Assembly (NCBI RefSeq): GCF_009936275.1
Contig: NZ_AP019797.1
Location: forward strand, 1,747,890-1,811,889
Source: Rhodothermus marinus
GTDB taxonomy: Bacteria; Bacteroidota; Rhodothermia; Rhodothermales; Rhodothermaceae
Direction of reading: 5' to 3'
DNA: 64,000 bases
The stretch's first letter is position 1. Every line of letters starts with the position of its first letter. The translations under genes were made by a program, and so were the position numbers. Below the pieces are notes generated by a model. That model searched no databases and was not told the DNA's origin. It saw only the letters and a list, made by a program, of their open reading frames with translations. Below are positions 19,240-26,566 of the stretch, in pieces.

Positions 19240-20460
19240 ATGGAGTCGCTATTTGATTTTGCCTTTGAGCCGCGCATCTGGCGGGTCGGCGAACTGGCCG
19301 AGGCGCTCTGCGAGACGGTCGAATCGCTCTATGACGAACTGATCGTCGAAGGCGAACTCTCGAATTTTCGGCGGCACCGGCAGAGCGGCCACTGCTACTT
19401 TACGCTGCAGGATGGCGGGGCCCAGCTTCGCTGCGTCATGTGGGCCAGGCAGGTGCAGCGGTTGTACTTCCGGCCGGAAGACGGCCACCAGGTGCAGGTC
19501 CGGGGCCGCCTGACGTTCTACAAGCCCCGAGGTGAGCTGCAGTTGATTGCCACGTCGATGACGCTTGCCGGGGCCGGCGCCCGCCAGCAGGCCTTCGAGG
19601 CGCTCAAGCGCAGGCTGGAGGCCGAGGGGTTGTTCGATCCAGACCGCAAGCGTCCGCTCCCCCGCTTTCCCCGACGAATCGGCGTCGTCACTTCCGACAG
19701 CGGTGCCGCGTTGCAGGATATTCTCAGTATTCTGCGTCGCCGCTTTCCCGTCGTCGAGGTGCTGCACTGCCCGGTGCGCGTGCAGGGGTTGCAGGCGGCG
19801 CCGTCGATCGCCCGCGCCATCCGACTGATGAACCGGCTGCCGGAGGATCGCCGGCCGGACGTGCTCATTGTGGGACGCGGCGGCGGATCGGTGGAAGACC
19901 TGTGGGCCTTCAACGAGGAAGTCGTCGCCCGGGCGATTTTCGCCTCTCGCATCCCCGTCATCAGCGCCGTCGGGCACGAAACGGACGTGTCGATTGCGGA
20001 CCTGGTGGCCGATCGGCGGGCGGCCACGCCGTCGATGGCGGCCGAGATCGCCGTACCGGATCGGGACGATCTGGAAGCCATGCTGATCCGCACCGCCCAG
20101 ATCATGCGTCAGTACCTCCGGCAGGGCCTCGATCGGCGGCGCCAGCGTGTGCACATGCTGTTGCACCACTACGGCCTGCGCCGCGTCCCGGACCGGTTGG
20201 CCCGTCTGCAGGACGAGCTGCAACGGCTGGAAGCCTCGCTGCAGCAACAGGTCCGGCAACTTCTGGAACGGCGCCGGCAGACGCTGGCCCTGCTGCAGAG
20301 CCGCCTGGCCGCTTTCGATCCGCAACTTCCCCTGCGTCGCGGCTACGTGCGCGTGCGGTGCAACGGCAGCCTCGCCACCCGTGCGCATCAGCTCCGACCC
20401 GGCGACGCGGTCACGCTCGAATTCTATGATGGCCGGCACGACGCCCGCATCATCTCTTAA
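19240..20460 (+). CDS. xseA: Exodeoxyribonuclease VII large subunit
   Basis: A 406-residue XseA. The N-terminal OB fold ('ELSNFRRHRQSGHCYFTLQD', about residues 39-58) is followed by the catalytic domain with 'PRRIGVVTSDSGAALQDIL', 'LIVGRGGGSVEDLWAFNEE' and 'ISAVGHETD', then a long coiled-coil region near the end. With XseB it degrades single-stranded DNA in both directions. ATG 19240 is chosen because homology begins there. No xseB gene is adjacent. The stop shares the TTAA tetranucleotide with the convergent hydrolase stop. Confidence 0.94.
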   Translation: MESLFDFAFEPRIWRVGELAEALCETVESLYDELIVEGELSNFRRHRQSGHCYFTLQDGGAQLRCVMWARQVQRLYFRPEDGHQVQVRGRLTFYKPRGELQLIATSMTLAGAGARQQAFEALKRRLEAEGLFDPDRKRPLPRFPRRIGVVTSDSGAALQDILSILRRRFPVVEVLHCPVRVQGLQAAPSIARAIRLMNRLPEDRRPDVLIVGRGGGSVEDLWAFNEEVVARAIFASRIPVISAVGHETDVSIADLVADRRAATPSMAAEIAVPDRDDLEAMLIRTAQIMRQYLRQGLDRRRQRVHMLLHHYGLRRVPDRLARLQDELQRLEASLQQQVRQLLERRRQTLALLQSRLAAFDPQLPLRRGYVRVRCNGSLATRAHQLRPGDAVTLEFYDGRHDARIIS

Positions 20461-21593
20461 TCGGAGGGAACGGCCGCGGCCGCTTCCACCACGTGCTGAG
20501 CCACCTGATCGGCGATCCAGAACCCCAGCGGCGCCAGTCGCACCCCCTGCAGATTGGCAATCAGCGCGACGACCACCTGTGCTTCGGGTAGCAGCACGAG
20601 TACCGAGCTGCCACCCACGGCGCCTCCGGTATGCCAGACAAAGTGGCGTCCCAGGTGCTCGCCGACCCGCCACCCCATGCCGTAGCCCGTCTCCTGACCG
20701 TCTTCGGTGCGCTGCGAGGTAAACAGCAACTGGACCGTCTCCGGCTTCAGCAGGCGCCCGGTCAGCAGTCCGTTACCGAAACGCACCAGGTCCGGTGCCG
20801 TCGATAGAAACCCACCGCCGGCCCATTTGACGCTATTGTCCACGTAGGGCGCGTTCATCAGCAAACTATCCCGGTAGACATAGAAACGCGCGCGGTACAT
20901 GATCAGGCTGTCGACATGCTCGGCCACCGTGTCGTGCATGCCCAGCGGGTCGAACACATAGCGGCGCATGAACTGCAGGAACGGCTCACCGGAGGCCCCC
21001 TCAATGACCGCGCTGATCAGATTCCATCCATAGCTGGAATACGAGTAGCGCGTGCCCGGCCGGAAGAGCAAAGTGTCATCTTTGAAGACTTCCAGGGCCT
21101 CCACCACCGAATCGTAGTGTTTCATGCTGTAAAATTCCTGATCGCGGTAGTGCCGGATGCCCGCCAGATGTCCGGCCAGTTGACGGGTCGTGATCGGCCA
21201 GCGTTTTTTCGGAAAGGTGGGCACGTAGCGCTGCACCGGGGCGTCCAGGTCCAGCTTCCCCTGCTCGACCAGCAGTCCCAGTGCGGCCGACGTCAACGAC
21301 TTCGACACACTGGCCACGCGCAACTTTGTCTGCGGCAGCATGGGGACGCGATTTTCCACATCGGCATAGCCGAATCCCTCCGCCCAGATAAGTTTACCGT
21401 TCACCCCGATGGCCGCCGAAAGCCCGGGCACTCCGTAACGCCGCATCAGCGCATCGATGGAGTCCCGGACCTGCACCAGTAGCGAGGCGTGTGGCGGGGC
21501 AGGTGCCACGGCATAGCGCGGTGCCCGCTGCGCCTTCAGGGCCGGCGCCACGGCCAGCAGCAGCAACAGGCCATAAAACCGGAGCCGACGCAT
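20457..21593 (-). CDS. Serine hydrolase, class C beta-lactamase/penicillin-binding fold, exported
   Basis: A 378-residue beta-lactamase-fold (S12 type) protein with a Sec signal peptide (positive start, leucine-rich core, 'ALKAQ' cleavage region). The SxxK nucleophile motif is 'VASVSKSL' and the Y-x-N-type motif is 'YSSYGWNLI'; 'WHTGGAVGG' provides the H/KTG-like element. Such proteins are D-Ala peptidases or esterases; resistance function is not implied. It sits back to back with xseA. Confidence 0.9.
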   Translation of the reverse strand: MRRLRFYGLLLLLAVAPALKAQRAPRYAVAPAPPHASLLVQVRDSIDALMRRYGVPGLSAAIGVNGKLIWAEGFGYADVENRVPMLPQTKLRVASVSKSLTSAALGLLVEQGKLDLDAPVQRYVPTFPKKRWPITTRQLAGHLAGIRHYRDQEFYSMKHYDSVVEALEVFKDDTLLFRPGTRYSYSSYGWNLISAVIEGASGEPFLQFMRRYVFDPLGMHDTVAEHVDSLIMYRARFYVYRDSLLMNAPYVDNSVKWAGGGFLSTAPDLVRFGNGLLTGRLLKPETVQLLFTSQRTEDGQETGYGMGWRVGEHLGRHFVWHTGGAVGGSSVLVLLPEAQVVVALIANLQGVRLAPLGFWIADQVAQHVVEAAAAVPSD

Positions 21594-21681
21594 GGCTTCA
21601 CTCTCTGTTGATCACACAAACTCTGGCGCAAAGCTATTAAATTCTTACTGAAAGCGCTACTTTCAAACTTCAGAGGTTACC

Positions 21682-23286
21682 ATGCTTACCCTGCTACTGG
21701 CGCTGTGCATCGGACTGGTTGCCGGCTCTACACCGATACACCTCGACACGATCTACACGGTCATTCTGGAAGGCGGCACCGTTTACGACGGCACCGGAAA
21801 GGCGCCGTTTGTGGCCGACGTGGGACTGGTCGGCGATCGCATTGCTGCCATTGGTGATCTGAAGGAGGCGCGTGCGGCGCTCCGGCTGAATGTCGAAGGG
21901 CTGGCCGTAGCCCCCGGTTTTATCGACATCCACAGCCACGCCGTACGGGGAGGCCCTGAAACCAGCGGCATCTTCCGCCAGCCACTGGCCGAAAACTACA
22001 TCCGCCAGGGTGTCACCACGGTGTTTGCCGGGCAGGACGGCTCCTCGCCGCTGCCCATCGACGAATTTCTGGCGCGCTTTGAGCTGACCCCGGCCGCCAT
22101 CAATCTGGGGCTGTTCGTAGGCCACGGGAGCGTCCGTCGTGCCGTCATGGGCAACGAAAACCGCGATCCCACTCCGGAGGAGCTGGAGCAGATGAAAGCC
22201 CTGGTGGCACAGGCCATGGAAGAAGGGGCCTGGGGTCTGTCATCCGGGCTGAAGTACGTTCCCGGCGCCTACGCGCGCACCGAAGAGGTCATCGAGCTGG
22301 CCCGCGTGGCCGGTCGCTACGGCGGGATCTATATCACACACATGCGGGATGAGGGATTACACGTGCTCGAAAGCGTCAAAGAAACCATCCGGATCGGCCG
22401 TGAAGGTAGCCTGCCGGCGCAGATCACCCATGCCAAAGTGATCGGCCCGCGCATGTGGGGCAAAAGCCGGGAAATGCTGCGTCTGGTGGACGAGGCCCTG
22501 CAGGCCGGGCTCGACGTCTCCATGGACCAGTATCCCTATACAGCCTCCAGCACAGACATCAGCGTGCTGTTTCCGGCCTGGGCGCTGGAGGGAGGTCGCG
22601 AAGACATCGTCGCCCGGCTGCGCGACCCGGAAACTCGCCACAAAATCAAAGAGGCCGTCATCTTCAACCTGCGCGAGGATCGGGGTGGCGGCGATCCGTC
22701 CCGCGTACAACTGGCCTTCTGTCGCTGGGACACGACACTGAACGGCAAAAATCTGGCCCAGGTGCTGCAGGAGCAGGGACGGCCGGTTACTGTCGCAGAG
22801 GCGGCCGAGCTGGTGCTGGAAATCCAGGAGCGAGGCGGCTGCACGGGTATCTTCCATGCCATGAGCGAGGAGGACGTCGAGCGCATCATGCAGCATCCCC
22901 GCACGATGATCTGCTCCGACGGCGGCATCCCGGACCCCGGCGTCGGTGTCCCTCATCCACGTAACTACGGTGCCTTTGCCCGCGTGCTGGCCCGCTACGT
23001 ACGCAAGCGGAGCATTCTCACGCCCGAGGAGGCAATTCACAAGATGACCGGCCTGCCCGCCTGGCGCCTCAACCTGAAAGACCGCGGCGTGCTACGCCCG
23101 GGCGCCTATGCGGATGTAGTTGTGCTGGACCTAAACCGCGTGCAGGACCGCGCCACGTTCACGAATCCTCACCAGTACGCCGAGGGCATCGTGCACGTGT
23201 TTGTCAACGGCCAGGCCGTACTGCTTGACGGCGAGCTTACCGGCGCGCGTCCTGGTCGCGCCCTGCGTAAAGGACAGGATGGATGA
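21682..23286 (+). CDS. N-acyl-D-amino-acid deacylase family amidohydrolase, exported
   Basis: A 534-residue D-aminoacylase-type amidohydrolase with a metal-dependent TIM barrel. 'APGFIDIHSH' provides the metal-binding His pair, and 'ITHMRDEG', 'QITHAKVIGP' and 'CSDGGIPDPG' are the later metal and catalytic segments. It would release a carboxylate from N-acyl-D-amino acids. The N-terminal hydrophobic run suggests export. AGAGG lies just upstream of ATG 21682. A classical terminator follows, so it appears monocistronic. Confidence 0.9.
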   Translation: MLTLLLALCIGLVAGSTPIHLDTIYTVILEGGTVYDGTGKAPFVADVGLVGDRIAAIGDLKEARAALRLNVEGLAVAPGFIDIHSHAVRGGPETSGIFRQPLAENYIRQGVTTVFAGQDGSSPLPIDEFLARFELTPAAINLGLFVGHGSVRRAVMGNENRDPTPEELEQMKALVAQAMEEGAWGLSSGLKYVPGAYARTEEVIELARVAGRYGGIYITHMRDEGLHVLESVKETIRIGREGSLPAQITHAKVIGPRMWGKSREMLRLVDEALQAGLDVSMDQYPYTASSTDISVLFPAWALEGGREDIVARLRDPETRHKIKEAVIFNLREDRGGGDPSRVQLAFCRWDTTLNGKNLAQVLQEQGRPVTVAEAAELVLEIQERGGCTGIFHAMSEEDVERIMQHPRTMICSDGGIPDPGVGVPHPRNYGAFARVLARYVRKRSILTPEEAIHKMTGLPAWRLNLKDRGVLRPGAYADVVVLDLNRVQDRATFTNPHQYAEGIVHVFVNGQAVLLDGELTGARPGRALRKGQDG

Positions 23287-23306
23287 AACGCCTGTGCGTT
23301 AGCAGA

Positions 23307-23353
23307 AGAGGGCGACGGACAGGCATTTAAGCCGGCCGTCGCCCTCTTTGTTT
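23307..23353 (+). terminator. Terminator after the amidohydrolase gene
   Basis: Twelve-bp arms AGAGGGCGACGG (23307-23318) and CCGTCGCCCTCT (23336-23347), followed by TTGTTTT. Confidence 0.88.
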
Positions 23354-23380
23354 TCAGAACCCGTGCCTTAGTTTTGCGCA

Positions 23381-23572
23381 TTACATCTGCTCGGCAGCTG
23401 CCGTATCCGGAGCCGCCATGGTGGTATCCTGCTGCAGCGTATCCACGGCGGCCGGTGCCTCCTGTTGTTCGGTCGCCGGTTGTTCCTGCTGCTGTTCGGC
23501 CGCACGCTGCCCACAGGCACTGAGGCTCACCATAAACAGTGCAGCAAACAGCACATAGATTAAACGACGCAT
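23381..23572 (-). CDS. Small Gln/Glu/Ala-rich lipoprotein
   Basis: A 63-residue protein. The hydrophobic leader ends in a lipobox 'LSAC', giving a mature tail rich in Gln, Glu, Ala and Thr and with no predicted fold. It is probably an envelope-anchored, low-complexity peptide. No specific function can be assigned. It is divergent from the PP-loop ATPase gene across a 126-bp AT-rich gap. Confidence 0.7.
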   Translation of the reverse strand: MRRLIYVLFAALFMVSLSACGQRAAEQQQEQPATEQQEAPAAVDTLQQDTTMAAPDTAAAEQM

Positions 23573-23698
23573 GGCTCCTGGGTGTTGGTTGGTGGGTGAG
23601 TTTTATAATAAGCCAAAATATACTGCATTTTCTCGGCAAAAAAAGACCCGAATTACAATTTTTGCGATAGAACCGGGCTGAAAACAGGCCGACTTTCG

Positions 23699-24385
23699 AT
23701 GAAAACGCCCGTGCTTGTCTCCTGGAGTGGCGGCAAAGACAGCGCCCTGGCGCTTTATCGAACCCTGCACGATCCGAACTGGCAGGTGGTCGGATTGCTG
23801 TGCACGATCAGCCAGCCATACGACCGGATCACCATGCACGGTGTCCGGCGCGCGCTGATCGAACAGCAGGTAGCCGCCATGAACGTAGCGCCCATGATCC
23901 CGATCTTCCTGCCACCCGAGGCGTCGAACGAAGTGTACGAAGCGGCCTGGGCGGAAGCGCTGCGTCCGTTCATTGCACAGGGCGTCCGGCACGTGGCGTT
24001 CGGCGACATTTTTCTGGAAGACATTCGCGCCTACCGGGAGCAGCAGCTGGCGAAGCTGGACATGAGACCGGTTTTTCCGATCTGGACCGGTAGCCGTAGG
24101 CGCACCGACAGCCTGGCCCTGCTGGACGAATTCTGGAACGCGGGCTTTCGCACGCGCATCGTGTGCGTCGATGCACGACACCTCGGTCCAGAATGGGCCG
24201 GCCGTGAACTGACCCCGAAGGCGGTAGAGAAGCTACCGGAAGCCGTCGATCCCTGCGGTGAAAACGGTGAATTCCACACGTTCGTCTTTGACGGGCCGCT
24301 GTTTCGCCATCCGGTCCGACACCGGCTCGGCCGACGCGTCGCCCGCCGGGGTTTTCATTTTCGCGATCTGGTTCCCTCTAAATGA
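23699..24385 (+). CDS. PP-loop ATP-binding protein, diphthine-ammonia-ligase (Dph6/ATP_bind_4) family
   Basis: A 228-residue adenine nucleotide alpha-hydrolase-like protein. The PP-loop 'SGGKDS' is at residues 10-15, and the family-specific 'DPCGENGEFHTFVFDGPLF' lies near the C-terminus. Archaeal and eukaryotic relatives amidate diphthine on EF-2. Bacteria lack diphthamide, so the bacterial substrate is unknown; amidation of a small molecule is plausible. The start is ATG 23699. Confidence 0.85.
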   Translation: MKTPVLVSWSGGKDSALALYRTLHDPNWQVVGLLCTISQPYDRITMHGVRRALIEQQVAAMNVAPMIPIFLPPEASNEVYEAAWAEALRPFIAQGVRHVAFGDIFLEDIRAYREQQLAKLDMRPVFPIWTGSRRRTDSLALLDEFWNAGFRTRIVCVDARHLGPEWAGRELTPKAVEKLPEAVDPCGENGEFHTFVFDGPLFRHPVRHRLGRRVARRGFHFRDLVPSK

Positions 24386-24472
24386 ATTTGCCATAACGGA
24401 CATCAAAGGCTGGAGCTTCCCGCAAAAAGCCCGTATCTTTCCGGCGCATTGCACGGAAAAACGCGTCGTACC

Positions 24473-24898
24473 ATGGAAGCCGTTGTACAGGATCGGACCA
24501 CGGAAGCTCGAAAGCTGCTGACCACCGCACTGGAAGAATTGCAGCAGGCCCGCCGGGCGCTCGAAGCCCAGCCCACCGACTACCGGGGCCTGCTTGAACA
24601 TACGCTGAAGGCGCTCAAGGCGGCTTTTCGGGGATTTCTGACCTGGCACGATGTGCCCGTTCCTGAAGATGCCTCGCTACGACTGATGGCGCGCCCCTGC
24701 ACCGATCTGGCCAGCAGCCTCCACCTCTACTTTGATCTACTCTTGCCGCTGGAAGCCGAAGCGCCGTCGCTGCTGCAGAAAGACGCGCTCTCGGTCAACG
24801 AACGCGAGCGCATCCGCAACGCCTACTTTACGGCCCGCAACGCCATCGCCACCGTGCTGGGCGAACTTCCCGCCTCGCTTCATCCTACCGCCGCCTGA
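24473..24898 (+). CDS. Hypothetical all-helical protein, possibly HEPN-like
   Basis: A 141-residue protein predicted to be almost entirely alpha-helical. The pattern 'LLTTALEELQQARRAL' and then 'LLEHTLKALKAAFRGFL' recalls HEPN proteins, and an R-x4-H ('RGLLEH') is present, but not clearly in the catalytic position. No minimal nucleotidyltransferase (MNT) partner lies next to it. The start is ATG 24473, with an alternative in-frame start at 24449. Assignment is weak. Confidence 0.5.
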   Translation: MEAVVQDRTTEARKLLTTALEELQQARRALEAQPTDYRGLLEHTLKALKAAFRGFLTWHDVPVPEDASLRLMARPCTDLASSLHLYFDLLLPLEAEAPSLLQKDALSVNERERIRNAYFTARNAIATVLGELPASLHPTAA

Positions 24899-24911
24899 TT
24901 TCCTTATACGA

Positions 24912-25090
24912 TTTCCGGAAAATCATAGTGCATATGAGAAAGCATGGGCGCACATTGTGGTGCGCCCTTACAGATCCTTGATGTTTTCCCTATCCCGTAG
25001 GGGCGGACCACTGTGTCCACCCGATCATACCCGCCGGATTGTGTCCGGCACACAGGGTGTTGCACCCTCATGCACCGGTAAATCAGCGAT
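24912..25090 (+). repeat. Dispersed intergenic repeat family 1, copy A
   Basis: An element of about 180 bp, nearly identical to the reverse complement of 29666-29844. It contains hairpins: GGGCGCAC with GTGCGCCC (about 24946-24967), a GGGGCGGAC stem (about 25000-25023) and a GGCACAC/GTGTTGC stem (about 25047-25063). It fills the space between two convergent genes (the HEPN-like gene and hemN). Differences from copy B partly preserve the pairings. Confidence 0.85.
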
Positions 25091-25096
25091 CCCATA

Positions 25097-26473
25097 TTAC
25101 ACCGTCTGGGAATACATGGGGCGGTCGGATGTGGCCTGCAGATAGGCGTCGAAAGCCATGGCCACGTTGCGGATGAAGAAACGGCCGGTTTCGGTGACCT
25201 CGATCACGTCGGGTCGGCGCACGACCAGCCCGTCGGCTTCCATTTCCTCGAGCCGTGCCAGCGGCTCGGAAAAGTGTGCCGCGAAGTCGATCCCGAAGCG
25301 TCGTTCAACGTCGGGAATGTTCAGCCGAAAGTGACACATGAGCGACATGATCACGTGCCGCCGGAGCCGATCCTCTTCGGTCAGCACATAACCCTTCCCC
25401 ACCGGAAGTTGTCCCCGGTCCAGCGCCGCATAGTATTCGGGAAGCGTTAGCACATTCTGCACATAGGCGTCACGGAGCTGGCTGATGGCCGAAATACCGA
25501 ACGCGTACAGTTCGGTGCCGCCATGCGTGGAGTAGCCCTGAAAGTTACGCTGGAGCGTGCCTTCATCGAGCGCGCGGCTGAGCGGATCTTCCGGCCGCGC
25601 AAAGTGATCCATGCCAATGTAGCGGTAGCCGCCCTCGGTGGTCAATAGCTCGACGGCCCGCAGGAAAAGTTGCAGTTTTTCGGCCGGTCGGGGCAGCCAC
25701 TCCTCACGGATAAGCCGCTGGTGCTTTTTCTTCCAGGGCACGTGCGCATAGCTGAACAGCGAAATGCGATCGGGTCCCAGGTCGATCACCTGGCGGATGG
25801 TCTGCTCGAACTGTGCCAGGTGCTGGTGCGGCAACCCGTAGATCAGGTCGTAGCTGATGCTCTCGAAGCCCAGCTCACGTGCCCAGCGCGTGACCTCGGC
25901 CACCTGCTCGTAGGGTTGCACCCGGTTGATGGCCTGCTGGACGGTGGGATCCAGATCCTGCACGCCGAAGCTGATCCGGTTGAATCCGGCCTGCCGGGCC
26001 GCCTCCAGATGGGCACGGGTCAGGCCACGCGGGTCTGCCTCGATGCCGATCTCGGCGTCCGGCGCAAAGTGAAAGTGCCGCCGGAGCAGGTCCATCAGCG
26101 CCACGATCTGCTCGGGCGCCAGGTAGGTCGGGGTGCCGCCGCCCCAGTGCAGCTGCACGACGGGACGGTCGGGCGCCACCCACCGGCTGACCAGCGCGAT
26201 CTCTTTTTCCAGGTAGTCCAGGTAGCGGGCGATCTTCTCCGGCCGGTGCGTGACGATCATGTGACAACCGCAGTAGTAGCAGAGCGAGCGGCAGAACGGC
26301 AGGTGCACGTACAGCGAGAGTGGCTCGGGATCGGGGCGCTCGTTGTCGGCCCGGATCATCGCCACCACCGTCTTCGGCGTCATCCCCGGCCGGAAATGGG
26401 GCGCGGGCGGATAGCTCGTGTAGCGCGGTCCGGGACGATTATACTTCTCCACCAGCGCCGGCGACACCTGCAT
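25097..26473 (-). CDS. hemN: Oxygen-independent coproporphyrinogen III oxidase, HemN type
   Basis: A 458-residue radical-SAM enzyme that decarboxylates coproporphyrinogen III to protoporphyrinogen IX for haem synthesis without O2. The cluster-binding C61-x3-C65-x2-C68 lies in 'HLPFCRSLCYYCGCHM', with the extra Cys70 also typical of true HemN. The N-terminal 'GPRYTSYPPAPHF' and the 'WGGGTPTYL' motif distinguish it from HemW-type proteins. The C-terminal HemN domain is present. The start is ATG 26473. Confidence 0.94.
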   Translation of the reverse strand: MQVSPALVEKYNRPGPRYTSYPPAPHFRPGMTPKTVVAMIRADNERPDPEPLSLYVHLPFCRSLCYYCGCHMIVTHRPEKIARYLDYLEKEIALVSRWVAPDRPVVQLHWGGGTPTYLAPEQIVALMDLLRRHFHFAPDAEIGIEADPRGLTRAHLEAARQAGFNRISFGVQDLDPTVQQAINRVQPYEQVAEVTRWARELGFESISYDLIYGLPHQHLAQFEQTIRQVIDLGPDRISLFSYAHVPWKKKHQRLIREEWLPRPAEKLQLFLRAVELLTTEGGYRYIGMDHFARPEDPLSRALDEGTLQRNFQGYSTHGGTELYAFGISAISQLRDAYVQNVLTLPEYYAALDRGQLPVGKGYVLTEEDRLRRHVIMSLMCHFRLNIPDVERRFGIDFAAHFSEPLARLEEMEADGLVVRRPDVIEVTETGRFFIRNVAMAFDAYLQATSDRPMYSQTV

Positions 26474-26530
26474 ATTCGCTCCAGATTCTGGATTTACGAC
26501 AATTCACTCCGATACCTGTAACATACAACA

Positions 26531-26558
26531 GCCCGGCACCCTGGATTCGATGCCGGGC
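26531..26558 (-). terminator. Hairpin between the glycosyltransferase gene and hemN
   Basis: Arms GCCCGGCA (26531-26538) and TGCCGGGC (26551-26558) with a short T-containing run on the minus strand. It would end the transcript from the upstream glycosyltransferase gene. Confidence 0.55.
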
Positions 26559-26566
26559 CGAATTCG

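Noticed and set aside
19249..20673. Antisense frame of 474 codons across xseA
   Set aside because: It crosses the convergent stop junction and has no domain; xseA is clear on the plus strand.
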